49,189 bases of DNA, taken from Lachnospiraceae bacterium. GTDB lineage: Bacteria; Bacillota; Clostridia; Lachnospirales; Lachnospiraceae. Location: contig JAAVZR010000010.1 of NCBI GenBank assembly GCA_022791755.1, forward strand, positions 1 through 49,189, in the 5' to 3' direction. The number at the start of each line of letters is the position of its first letter. Position 1 is the first letter of the stretch. Of the stretch, positions 16,740 to 24,786 are shown in pieces. The position numbers were made by a program, and so were the translations under genes. Below the pieces are notes generated by a model. The model saw nothing but the letters and a program-made list of their open reading frames with translations. It did no database searches and was not told where the DNA came from.

Positions 16740-17075
16740 TCGGCAGAGGAACCGGATGCCCGGAGGGCCTGGTGATTGCTGTCGGATATGGATAAGGCTG
16801 TGATGGGAATCAGTAGGTCAGACAGGACTTTTCAGAGAGTATCCGGTTGGTGTGAGGATATGGGCCGGTCTGTTCCGAATACATCCCGGAGCCGCTGCCT
16901 GAACAGATCACAGTATCAAAAGTAGGGTAAGACGGGTGCGCCCGATACAGCGCCTGGCGTGTGCTGGCACGCAGCGAGCGGTATCTTGTGAGGGATACCG
17001 GAAGATGAGGTGGTACCACGAAGCGAATTCGTCCTCTGTCCTGATTCGGGACAGGGGATTTTTTTTCGCCATGGC
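16740..17075 (+). ncRNA. T-box riboswitch (tyrosine specific) leader
   Basis: Stem I elements are visible: AGAGAG near 16836, the GGTTGGTGTGAG distal region, and GAATACATCCCGGAGC carrying a TAC (Tyr) specifier at 16880-16882. The T-box sequence AGGTGGTACCACG lies near 17008-17020. It contains the TGGT that pairs with the uncharged tRNA acceptor end when the discriminator base is A. A terminator hairpin with a run of eight T follows (17041-17068). Uncharged tRNA-Tyr would stabilise the antiterminator and let tyrS be transcribed. The specifier agrees with the gene downstream. Confidence 0.92.
17030..17070 (+). terminator. T-box-controlled terminator before tyrS
   Basis: GTCCTCTGTCC pairs with GGGACAGGGGAT around a short TGATTC loop and is followed by TTTTTTTT. 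It competes with the antiterminator that includes the T-box sequence. Confidence 0.85.
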
Positions 17076-17125
17076 AATGAGCAATGTCCCAATACACACC
17101 CACACAAGAAAGAGAGGAGAAAACA

Positions 17126-18355
17126 ATGGAAATCTATGAGGAATTAAAGGCCAGGGGCCTGATTGCACAGGTGACGGATGAACCGGAGATCCGGGAGCTG
17201 ATTAACGGGGGAGGAGCCCGCTTCTACATCGGCTTCGATCCCACGGCCGACTCCCTGCATGTGGGCCATTTTATGGCGCTGTGCCTGATGAAACGCCTTC
17301 AGATGGCAGGCAACAAGCCGGTGGTGCTGATCGGAGGCGGCACCGGTTTTGTGGGCGATCCCTCGGGACGCACCGATATGCGCTCCATGATGACGCCGGA
17401 GATCATACAGCATAACTGCGACTGTTTTAAGGCGCAGATGGAGCGATTTATCGAGTTCGGCGAGGATAAAGCCATCATGGTCAATAATGCGGATTGGCTT
17501 TTACAGCTGAATTATGTGGAAATGCTGCGGGAAGTGGGCGCCTGCTTTACGGTCAATAACATGCTGCGGGCCGAATGCTACAAACAGCGTATGGAAAAGG
17601 GACTGAGTTTTCTGGAATTTAACTACATGATTATGCAAGCCTACGATTTTCTGTACCTTCATGACCACTACGGATGTAATATGCAGTTCGGCGGCGACGA
17701 CCAGTGGAGCAATATGCTGGCCGGTACGGAGCTGATCCGCAAAAAAAACGGCGACGACGCCTACGCCATGACGATTACCCTGCTTTTAAACAGCGAGGGA
17801 AAGAAGATGGGCAAGACGGCCAAAGGAGCCGTGTGGCTTGACCCGAATAAGACGACGCCCTTCGAGTTTTATCAATACTGGCGCAATGTGGGAGATCAGG
17901 ACGTGATGAATTGTATCCGTATGCTCACCTTCCTGCCCCTTGACAAGATCGAGGAGATGGAGAGCTGGGATGACGGCCGCATCAATGAGAAGAAGGAAAT
18001 CCTGGCCCGTGAACTGACCGCCCTGGTACACGGAGAGGCTGCCGCAGAGAACGCCCGGGAAGCCTCCCATGCGCTGTTTGCCGGAGGGGGCGACGACAGC
18101 CATATGCCTACGACAGAGCTTACAAAGGAGCAGCTGACAGACGGCGGGATCGGTATCATGGAGCTTCTGACGGCCTGTAAATTGATCCCAAGCCGCAGCG
18201 AAGGCCGTCGCCTGATTCAACAGGGCGGCATCAGTATCGACGATGCGCGGGTGGATTCTCTGGATCTGAAGATCAGTGCCGGGAGCCTGCAAAAGGGCGT
18301 GAAAATCCGCAAAGGTAAGAAGATATACCATAAGGCTGTGCTGAGGGAGAACTGA
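17126..18355 (+). CDS. tyrS: Tyrosyl-tRNA synthetase
   Basis: This 409-residue class I synthetase charges tRNA-Tyr. The start at 17126 follows AGAGAGGAGAAAACA; an ATG at 17084 lies too close to the terminator tail and has no ribosome site. The HIGH-type motif is HVGHFMAL after DPTADSL, the tyrosine pocket region GGDDQWSNMLAG is present, and the KMSKS-type loop reads KKMGKT. A C-terminal S4-like RNA-binding domain (IPSRSEGRRLIQQGGI...) completes the family's normal length. Expression is governed by the T-box leader. The next gene begins 6 nt after the stop with no terminator between, so a two-component/ABC operon may be read through from the tyrosine-responsive promoter. Confidence 0.97.
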   Translation: MEIYEELKARGLIAQVTDEPEIRELINGGGARFYIGFDPTADSLHVGHFMALCLMKRLQMAGNKPVVLIGGGTGFVGDPSGRTDMRSMMTPEIIQHNCDCFKAQMERFIEFGEDKAIMVNNADWLLQLNYVEMLREVGACFTVNNMLRAECYKQRMEKGLSFLEFNYMIMQAYDFLYLHDHYGCNMQFGGDDQWSNMLAGTELIRKKNGDDAYAMTITLLLNSEGKKMGKTAKGAVWLDPNKTTPFEFYQYWRNVGDQDVMNCIRMLTFLPLDKIEEMESWDDGRINEKKEILARELTALVHGEAAAENAREASHALFAGGGDDSHMPTTELTKEQLTDGGIGIMELLTACKLIPSRSEGRRLIQQGGISIDDARVDSLDLKISAGSLQKGVKIRKGKKIYHKAVLREN

Positions 18356-18361
18356 CGGACG

Positions 18362-19042
18362 ATGAAGCACATTTTGCTGCTGGAGGATGATGCCGCCTTG
18401 GGACAAGGCATCCGGTTTGCCCTGGAAAATAACGGCATTCAAGTGAAACTGTGCACGGCGTTATCCCAGGCAAGGAGCGCTCTGCCCGGCAAAGACTTTG
18501 ATCTGCTTATCCTGGATGTCAATCTGCCGGACGGGAGCGGGCTTGATTTGCTGCGGGAGGTGCGGCGCCGCCATTCCGGCGTCCCCGTTATCCTGCTCAC
18601 GGCGAACGATTTGGAAACGGACATCGTCATGGGTCTTGAATCCGGAGCGGACGACTATATCACCAAACCCTTCTCTCTGGCGGTACTGCGGGCCAGGGTC
18701 AACGCCCAGCTGCGGCGCGGTACTCCGGTGCGGACGGCCACAGTAGAGTTCGAGGGTTTCTCCTTTGATTTTGAGTGGATGGAGTTCCGCAAAAACGGTC
18801 GGCTTATCGAACTGAGCAAAACGGAACAGCGGCTGCTGCGGATACTGGTGGAAAACCGGGGCCGCGTTCTGTCCCGTGAGGCGCTGCTGGAGCGGGTGTG
18901 GCCGGGCGGTTCGGAGTACGTGGAGGAGAACGCCCTGTCGGTCACCGTCAAGCGCCTGCGGGACAAGCTGGAGGACACGCCCTCCAGGCCCTGCTTTCTG
19001 AAAACGGTCTATGGCATCGGCTACACCTGGGCGGTGAATTGA
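18362..19042 (+). CDS. OmpR-family response regulator of the ABC transporter operon
   Basis: This 226-residue protein has a receiver domain with an E8/D9/D10 pocket, phosphoacceptor D52 (LLILDVNLPD) and the conserved Lys in ITKPF. A winged-helix output domain follows, with LSKTEQRLLRILVENRG and VTVKRLRDKLED. It begins 6 nt after the tyrS stop, with the GAGGGAG inside the tyrS end as a possible ribosome site. The kinase gene follows with a 1-nt gap. The order of regulator, kinase, MacB-type ATPase and FtsX-type permease is the VncRS/BceRS-like arrangement that usually senses and detoxifies antimicrobial peptides. Codons here are richer in C-ending forms than in the flanking housekeeping genes, hinting at transfer. 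Confidence 0.92.
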   Translation: MKHILLLEDDAALGQGIRFALENNGIQVKLCTALSQARSALPGKDFDLLILDVNLPDGSGLDLLREVRRRHSGVPVILLTANDLETDIVMGLESGADDYITKPFSLAVLRARVNAQLRRGTPVRTATVEFEGFSFDFEWMEFRKNGRLIELSKTEQRLLRILVENRGRVLSREALLERVWPGGSEYVEENALSVTVKRLRDKLEDTPSRPCFLKTVYGIGYTWAVN

Positions 19043-19043
19043 C

Positions 19044-19946
19044 ATGACATGGATCACTGTTGTCATAGCTATTTTCGCGGCGGCCGCGCTGGCGGCGGCG
19101 GTCTGGAACCGCCTTTACGCCGGGCACGTCATGAAAAATCTGAACCGTATGCTGGACGCGGCCATGGCGGGGAGATTTCTGGAGCAGGCATTCGACGAAA
19201 GCCTGCTCTCGGCCGTCGAGTCCCGGTTTGCCCACTATCTGGCCGCTGACGCCGTCTCCGCCCGGAAGCTCCAGGAGGAAAAGGATAAAATAAAGACCCT
19301 GATCGCCGACATCTCCCACCAGACGAAGACCCCGGTGGCCAATATTCTGCTGTATACCCAGCTTCTGTCGGAACAGGAGCTTTCCCCGGAGGGCCGGGAC
19401 TGCGCTGCGGCCCTGGAGGGTCAGGTGGAAAAGCTGCGCGCTCTGGTGGACGCACTGGTAAAGACTTCCCGGCTGGAGACGGGCATCCTGGTTCTGCACG
19501 CCAAGGCAGGGCCGTTGGCGCCCATGCTGGAGGACGCAGTTGCTCAGTTTATCCCCAAAGCGGCAAAGAAGGGGATCACCCTAACGCTGGCCGCCACGGA
19601 CGCCCAAGCGGTCTTTGACCCCAAGTGGACAGCGGAGGCCGTGTGCAATCTGCTGGACAACGCGGTCAAATACACGCCCTCCGGCGGGACGGTCACGGTC
19701 GAGGTCCTCCCCTACCAGATGTTCTGCCGCGTCAGCGTCACGGACAACGGCCCCGGTATCCCGGAGGCGGAGCGGGCCAAGGTATTCCGGCGATTTTACC
19801 GCTCCCCCGCCGCCTACGAGACCGAGGGCGTGGGAATCGGCCTGTATCTGACCCGCCAGATCGCACAGGGGCAGGGCGGGTATATCAAGGTGTCCTCCCG
19901 GCCGGGGCAGGGGAGCTCTTTCTCCCTCTATCTGCCCCGGAGTTGA
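19044..19946 (+). CDS. Small sensor histidine kinase, transporter-coupled type
   Basis: This 300-residue kinase has a single hydrophobic N-terminal segment (~3-24) and no sizeable extracellular domain. The phosphoacceptor motif is DISHQTKTP (H92). The ATP-binding domain shows LLDNAVKYTP (N box), VTDNGPGIP (G1) and GVGIGLYLTRQIA (G2). With almost no input domain of its own, it may read the activity of the neighbouring FtsX-type permease, as BceS-like kinases do; this is inference from architecture. It follows the regulator gene immediately. A 108-nt AT-rich gap with two hairpins separates it from the ATPase gene. Confidence 0.9.
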   Translation: MTWITVVIAIFAAAALAAAVWNRLYAGHVMKNLNRMLDAAMAGRFLEQAFDESLLSAVESRFAHYLAADAVSARKLQEEKDKIKTLIADISHQTKTPVANILLYTQLLSEQELSPEGRDCAAALEGQVEKLRALVDALVKTSRLETGILVLHAKAGPLAPMLEDAVAQFIPKAAKKGITLTLAATDAQAVFDPKWTAEAVCNLLDNAVKYTPSGGTVTVEVLPYQMFCRVSVTDNGPGIPEAERAKVFRRFYRSPAAYETEGVGIGLYLTRQIAQGQGGYIKVSSRPGQGSSFSLYLPRS

Positions 19947-20032
19947 AATCTTTCCAAGCTGTAAGATTTCAGAAAGAACCTGGAAAGATTTTTGTGCTAA
20001 AGTCTGTATTGCCGAAAGGCAGTGCAGACTTT
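19946..20032 (+). promoter_or_regulatory. Two consecutive hairpins between kinase and ATPase genes
   Basis: Hairpin 1: an 11-bp perfect stem (19946-19956 with 19981-19991) followed by a short T-rich stretch. Hairpin 2: an 8-bp stem AAAGTCTG/CAGACTTT (19999-20006 with 20025-20032) enclosing an inner TGCC-GAAA-GGCA hairpin. They lie in a notably AT-rich spacer within a GC-rich operon. They could attenuate, process or uncouple expression of the transporter genes. Confidence 0.5.
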
Positions 20033-20054
20033 GTGCTATGGAGGTATAAATCAT

Positions 20055-20735
20055 ATGGCTGTTTTGGAAACCCGCGGCTTGAGGAAAGTATACGGTTTTG
20101 GCGATACGGAGGTCCGGGCCTTAGACGGCGTGGATCTGGCGGTGGAGAAGGGCGAGTTTGCCGCCGTCGTGGGCACGTCCGGTTCGGGCAAATCCACCCT
20201 GCTGCATATGCTGGGCGGGCTGGACCGGCCTACCAGCGGTTTTGTCATTGTGGACGGCAGAGAGCTTTCCACCTTAAAGGACGAGGAGCTGACCATTTTC
20301 AGGCGGCGTAAGATTGGCTTTGTGTTCCAGAACTACAACCTCGTACCGGTGCTGAACGTGTATGAGAACATTGTCCTGCCCATTCAGCTGGATGGCAGAT
20401 GTCCGGACAAAGGATATATAAACCAGATCATCGAAACTCTGGGCCTGGGTTCCAGGCTGCAAAACCTGCCGGGCAACCTCTCTGGCGGTCAGCAGCAGCG
20501 GGTGGCCATTGCCCGCGCGCTGGCGGCAAAGCCTGCGATCCTCCTGGCGGACGAGCCCACCGGAAATCTGGACAGCCGAACCAGCCAGGATGTAATGAGC
20601 CTTCTGAAGGTCACCAGCCAGCGGTTTGCTCAGACCATTGTGATGATTACCCACAATGAGGAAATCGCCCAGATGGCTGACCGCATTCTCCGCATTGAGG
20701 ACGGCCGCATTGTGGTAAAGGGGGGAGCGGCATGA
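20055..20735 (+). CDS. ABC transporter ATP-binding protein, MacB/LolD type
   Basis: This 226-residue ATPase subunit starts at 20055 after TGGAGG (20039-20044). Walker A is GTSGSGKST (40-48), the signature is [15 protein letters not shown], Walker B is [12 protein letters not shown], and the H-loop lies in VMITHNEE. The [18 protein letters not shown]-loop region is typical of ATPases partnered with FtsX-like permeases. The permease gene overlaps its stop by 4 nt (ATGA), so the two are translationally coupled. Together with the preceding regulator and kinase they suggest a mechanotransmission-type or peptide-resistance transporter rather than an importer. Confidence 0.95.
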   Translation: MAVLETRGLRKVYGFGDTEVRALDGVDLAVEKGEFAAVVGTSGSGKSTLLHMLGGLDRPTSGFVIVDGRELSTLKDEELTIFRRRKIGFVFQNYNLVPVLNVYENIVLPIQLDGRCPDKGYINQIIETLGLGSRLQNLPGNLSGGQQQRVAIARALAAKPAILLADEPTGNLDSRTSQDVMSLLKVTSQRFAQTIVMITHNEEIAQMADRILRIEDGRIVVKGGAA

Positions 20736-23434
20736 TCAAAGTATCCAATGGAAGCTGTGTCCGGCGGCTTGGCTTTCGCTCCATGAAAGCGGCCCGGGCC
20801 CGGAACACCATCGCAGTGCTGGCGATCGTCCTGACCACGGTGCTGTTCACCACCCTGTTTACCATCGCCGCGTCCATCAACTACTCCTACCAGCAGGAGA
20901 ACTTCCGCCGGGCCGGAGGAGACGCCCACGGCACTGTGAAAAATGTCACCTGGGAACAGACAGAGCAGATCCGCCGGGATCCCTTGATTCAGGCTTCCTG
21001 GTGCCGTCTCTTTGTGGGAATGCCCCACGATGTGCCATTTAACAAGTCTCATGTGGAGGTCAGCTACATTGAACCAGGCGGCGCGTCCCACTACTTCTGC
21101 ACCCCCGTGGAGGGCGCGCTCCCCCGGGAGGGAACCGACGAGGCCGCGACGGATACCCGCGTCCTGGCCCTGTTGGGCGTCGAACCCAGGGTGGGCGCAC
21201 AATTTACCATGCTGATTACGCTGGACGACGGAACTGCAAATCCCCGCACAATAGAGCGGACTTTCACCCTCTCCGGGTGGTGGGAGTACGACAGTGTCGC
21301 ACTCGCCAGCAACGTGCTTCTGCCCCGGTCCGCCGCCGAGGAGATGTGCGCCCTTTCAAACGGGGAGCCAAACTCCATGACGGGCGCATGGAACCTGGAC
21401 GTGATGTTTAAGAGCGCGGCAGGAATCAAGGATACACTGGGCACGGTGCTGGGAAATTACGGCTATCAATGCACCGAGGCAGGGGCGGAGAACTACCTGA
21501 ACATCGGCGTGAACTGGGGCTACACCGGGGACCGGCTCACCGGGAACTTTGATCCCATGACGTTCGCCGCCATTGTGGTAATCCTCCTGCTCATCCTTTT
21601 TACCGGGTATCTCATCATCTACAATGTGTTCCGGATCTCCGTCACCAATGATATCCGGTTTTACGGCTTGTTAAAAACCATCGGTACCACCGGAAAACAG
21701 CTCAGGCGCATGATCCGCCAGCAGGCGCTCCTGCTCAGTCTGGCGGGCATCCCTGCCGGCCTTCTCCTTGGCTTTCTTATCGGCAACAAGCTGACCCCGG
21801 TCATTATGGTCCATCTCAGCTATAAGAAAGCCTTTGTCTCCTTCAATCCCTGGATTTTTATCGGCGCGGCGGCGTTTTCTTTGCTGACGGTGTTCCTCTC
21901 CTGCGCACGGCCTGGGCGGATTGCCGCCAGGGTTTCCCCGGTGGAGGCGGTGCGCTATGCCGAAGGCGGGCAGCAGTCCGGAAAGAAAGGCGGCAGACGG
22001 ACAGTCAGGGCTGGTACTGCCGGCGCGTCCCTGCCGAAAATGGCCTGGGCCAACCTGGGCCGAAGCAGAGGTAAAACGGTAGTTACCATTCTCTCTTTGA
22101 CCCTGGCGGTGGTGCTGATGAATCTGGTGTATACGTTTGCAAACGGCTTCGATATGGAGAAATATCTCTCCGGTCAGGTAGCCACCGACTTTGTCCTGGG
22201 CCACGCCGACTACTTCCAAACCGGCGTGAACTTCCGCTCGGCGGATCAGGCGCTTCCCGAGGAGATCATTGCCCAGGTCAGCGCCCGGGGCGGCATCACC
22301 GGGGGAGGCCGGGTCTATGGTCAGGAACAGTCTGTCCAGGCCCTTCTGCCGGAGGAGTATTTCCGCCAGGATTACAGCAGGCACTATTCCGAAGAGACGC
22401 TTGACAGCTTTGCCGCCTCACAGGAACATGTGGGCGAGGGCACCATCGTGGGCCTTGCCCAGCTCTATGGCCTGGAGGACTTCCTTCTCGGTGAGATCGA
22501 TGTGCTGGAGGGGGACATCACGCCTTTGTCCGACCCTGGCCAGAACGCTGTTGCCGCCGTCTATTCCGCGGATGAGTATGGGGTGATTGATGAGAATGAA
22601 AACTGCTTCAAAGTAGGGGATACCGTGACACTGCGCTATGTGGAGGAGTGGATGCACGTTGATATGGAAACCGGGGAGGAACTCTCCGCGGATGAGGCAG
22701 ACACCCGCTGGGAACGGGGGGAGGCGAACTATGTTCCCCGGGCCAAGGTCTATGAGGAAAAGGAGTACACGGTCTGTGCCCGGATCTCGATCCCCAGCGC
22801 CCTCACCTACCGCTACTCCACCCTTGGGGCCAGCGAACTGGCGATGGGAGCGGAGCTGTTTAGGCAGGATACCGGCATGAATTCTGTCATGATCTACGCT
22901 TTCAACACTGCCGGGGAGTCCAATGCCGCTATGGAGGACTTCTTAAAGGAATACACGGAGTCCGTCCAGCCCACCTGCGACTACGAGAGCAAACAGAGCA
23001 AGACGGCCGAGTTCGAGAGCTTTCGGAATATGTTTCTGACTATGGGCGGCACACTGGCAGGGATTATCGGTCTGGTGGGCGTGCTCAATTTCATCAACGC
23101 CGTGCTGACGGGCATACTTGCTAGAAAGCGGGAGCTGGCAATGCTCCAGGCTGTGGGCATGACCGGAAAGCAGATGAATACCATGCTGGTGTACGAAGGG
23201 CTGTACTACACGATGCTGTCCGCCGCCCTCGCCCTGGTCCTGAGCGCCGCGCTGGGACCGCTGGCGGGATCCCTCTGTTCCGCCTTTTGGTTTTTTACCT
23301 ATCGGTTTACCGTCCTGCCGGTTTTAATGGTAATACCGCTGTTTCTGATTCTGGGGATTCTGATCCCTCTGTGGATGTACCGTTGCGTTAACCGCCGCAC
23401 CATTGTGGAGCGCCTGCGGGAGATCGAAAGCTGA
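20732..23434 (+). CDS. FtsX-family ABC transporter permease
   Basis: This 900-residue permease has an N-terminal helix (~28-52), a large extracellular region, and a helix trio (~275-300, ~325-350, ~370-395) ending in the FtsX signature RPGRIAARVSPVEAVRY. A second N-terminal-type helix (~448-470), a second large extracellular region and three C-terminal helices follow, ending YRCVNRRTIVERLREIE. This is a duplicated MacB/FtsX layout in a single chain, as in VexP or BceB-like detoxification permeases. The big external domains could bind peptide ligands. It is coupled to the ATPase gene by an ATGA overlap and is followed within 90 nt by a terminator. Confidence 0.92.
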   Translation: MIKVSNGSCVRRLGFRSMKAARARNTIAVLAIVLTTVLFTTLFTIAASINYSYQQENFRRAGGDAHGTVKNVTWEQTEQIRRDPLIQASWCRLFVGMPHDVPFNKSHVEVSYIEPGGASHYFCTPVEGALPREGTDEAATDTRVLALLGVEPRVGAQFTMLITLDDGTANPRTIERTFTLSGWWEYDSVALASNVLLPRSAAEEMCALSNGEPNSMTGAWNLDVMFKSAAGIKDTLGTVLGNYGYQCTEAGAENYLNIGVNWGYTGDRLTGNFDPMTFAAIVVILLLILFTGYLIIYNVFRISVTNDIRFYGLLKTIGTTGKQLRRMIRQQALLLSLAGIPAGLLLGFLIGNKLTPVIMVHLSYKKAFVSFNPWIFIGAAAFSLLTVFLSCARPGRIAARVSPVEAVRYAEGGQQSGKKGGRRTVRAGTAGASLPKMAWANLGRSRGKTVVTILSLTLAVVLMNLVYTFANGFDMEKYLSGQVATDFVLGHADYFQTGVNFRSADQALPEEIIAQVSARGGITGGGRVYGQEQSVQALLPEEYFRQDYSRHYSEETLDSFAASQEHVGEGTIVGLAQLYGLEDFLLGEIDVLEGDITPLSDPGQNAVAAVYSADEYGVIDENENCFKVGDTVTLRYVEEWMHVDMETGEELSADEADTRWERGEANYVPRAKVYEEKEYTVCARISIPSALTYRYSTLGASELAMGAELFRQDTGMNSVMIYAFNTAGESNAAMEDFLKEYTESVQPTCDYESKQSKTAEFESFRNMFLTMGGTLAGIIGLVGVLNFINAVLTGILARKRELAMLQAVGMTGKQMNTMLVYEGLYYTMLSAALALVLSAALGPLAGSLCSAFWFFTYRFTVLPVLMVIPLFLILGILIPLWMYRCVNRRTIVERLREIES

Positions 23435-23462
23435 CGCCCGCTCAAGATTGCAAAATGCGAAC

Positions 23463-23491
23463 TTGATCTCTGATACCATCGGCTTTATAAT
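23463..23491 (+). promoter_or_regulatory. Promoter upstream of the ECF operon leader
   Basis: TTGATC (23463-23468), a 17-nt spacer, TATAAT (23486-23491). It points at the ECF sigma gene, but a strong terminator lies between them. Confidence 0.6.
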
Positions 23492-23520
23492 ACAATACAT
23501 ATATTTTTATGAGCTACATG

Positions 23521-23559
23521 GCCCTTCAATGTCGTCCGTATCATTGAAGGGCTTTTTTT
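23521..23559 (+). terminator. Strong intrinsic terminator before the ECF sigma gene
   Basis: A perfect 11-bp stem (GCCCTTCAATG, 23521-23531, with CATTGAAGGGC, 23542-23552) is followed by seven T. It ends the ABC operon and could also attenuate the promoter at 23463-23491. Confidence 0.9.
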
Positions 23560-23572
23560 CATAAGCATAGAA

Positions 23573-23608
23573 TCCGGCCTGCTGCCAGATACTGAAAACC
23601 AGGCCGGA
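23573..23608 (+). promoter_or_regulatory. Hairpin just upstream of the ECF sigma ribosome site
   Basis: A 9-bp stem TCCGGCCTG/CAGGCCGGA (23573-23581 with 23600-23608) has no T-run. It ends 12 nt before AAGGAGGTG and could affect RNA stability or translation. Confidence 0.4.
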
Positions 23609-23633
23609 AAACACACGGAAAGGAGGTGTCCGG

Positions 23634-24191
23634 ATGGAGGATTCCCAGATCATCGAGCTCTTTTTTGCCCGGGCAGAGGGGGCGGTCGCGGAGCTGACAC
23701 GGAAGTATGGGAGGCTGTGCCGCAGCATTGCCTATAATATTCTGTCCAGCAGGCAGGATGCGGAGGAATGTGAGAACGATACGTATCTGCGGGTGTGGGA
23801 TACGGTGCCGCCGGTACGGCCGGAGAGTCTTCGGGCTTATGTGAGCCGGATCGTGCGGAATCTGTCGTTGGACCGCCTGCGATATCGTCTGAGGCAGAAA
23901 CGTGGGAATTCCTATGACATCCTCCTGTCAGAGCTCAGCGAATGCATTCCGGATGAGAGGACGGATGTGGAGGCGTCTGCGGATGATACGGTAATACGGT
24001 CCATAGAGGCCTATCTGAGGACTCTGGATGAAAGCACGCGCATACTGTTTGTGAGGCGGTATTTTCATATGGAGAGCGTGGAATCTCTGGCGAAGAGGTA
24101 TGGGCTGAAAGCCAGCAGCGTTTCCACAAGGCTTTTGCGGACGAGGGCCAGACTGCGGATCTGGCTGGAACAGGAGGGAGTGAGTATATGA
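23634..24191 (+). CDS. ECF-type RNA polymerase sigma factor
   Basis: This 185-residue sigma-70 family protein has only regions 2 and 4. Region 2 (~10-80) includes the DAEECENDTYLRVWD core-binding helix and a RAYVSRIVRNLSLDRLR -10-recognition helix. Region 4 (~125-180) includes an ESLAKRYGLKASSVSTRLLRTRARLR helix-turn-helix. The start has an ideal AAGGAGGTG. The next gene overlaps the stop by 4 nt and looks like its membrane anti-sigma factor, and a serpin follows. No obvious ECF-type autoregulated promoter pair is seen; the upstream promoter is sigma-A-like. The ECF subgroup cannot be assigned by eye. Confidence 0.92.
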   Translation: MEDSQIIELFFARAEGAVAELTRKYGRLCRSIAYNILSSRQDAEECENDTYLRVWDTVPPVRPESLRAYVSRIVRNLSLDRLRYRLRQKRGNSYDILLSELSECIPDERTDVEASADDTVIRSIEAYLRTLDESTRILFVRRYFHMESVESLAKRYGLKASSVSTRLLRTRARLRIWLEQEGVSI

Positions 24192-24760
24192 GAAGAGAAA
24201 AAGCCGGCCGGATTCTTGATTTGATGGGAAGGCTTTCGGATGATCTGATCGATGAAGCAGCCATGACGGAGACCAAAGGGGCGTATCGCAGACTGACAGG
24301 ATCGAAGCGGCCTATGGTTTTTGAGAAGCTCCGGTTTGCCGGAGCTGCCTGCCTGTGCCTGGTTTTGGCGGGAGGGATTCTGTGGAGCGTGAAGTCTCAG
24401 GAAAGGACTATGCCAGAAGGAGAAGACGTCGCAGGCGCCTCAGGTATGGCTGCTGAGGAGGGCGGTGCGATACTGGCGGGCGGCGGAGATAACGGCGGTG
24501 AGGAGAGGCAGATCCACTTTGACGGCGTCCGATATATGACGGCCGGGCAGGCATTGCAGGAGGAGCTGCCCGAGGGCAGCAGGCTGCTGGGACAGCTGAC
24601 GTATGGAGAAGAGCCTGCCGGGGCAGGGCTGGAGACAGACAGAGAGGAGCTGGCCGGCACCAAGGTGTACGGGATATGGACAGAGAAGGAAGGCGGAGAG
24701 TGGAGACTGTATCTGGAGACACCAAAGGGATATGAAGCGTACCGGCCGGTACAGGAATGA
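24188..24760 (+). CDS. Probable membrane anti-sigma factor
   Basis: This 190-residue protein overlaps the ECF sigma stop by 4 nt (ATGA). Residues 1-~45 are a charged cytoplasmic segment (GRILDLMGRLSDDLIDEAA) that would hold the sigma factor. A single membrane helix lies at ~50-68 (AGAACLCLVLAGGILWSV). Residues 70-190 would be extracellular: a Gly/Glu-rich linker and a small domain containing IHFDGVRYMTAGQAL. There is no zinc-binding HxxxCxxC motif, so it is not a ZAS-type anti-sigma. The assignment rests on gene order and one-TM topology; the sequence family is not recognised. An external domain could sense the signal that releases sigma. Confidence 0.7.
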   Translation: MRREKAGRILDLMGRLSDDLIDEAAMTETKGAYRRLTGSKRPMVFEKLRFAGAACLCLVLAGGILWSVKSQERTMPEGEDVAGASGMAAEEGGAILAGGGDNGGEERQIHFDGVRYMTAGQALQEELPEGSRLLGQLTYGEEPAGAGLETDREELAGTKVYGIWTEKEGGEWRLYLETPKGYEAYRPVQE

Positions 24761-24786
24761 AAGACAGAAGGAAAAGGAGGAGCGCC

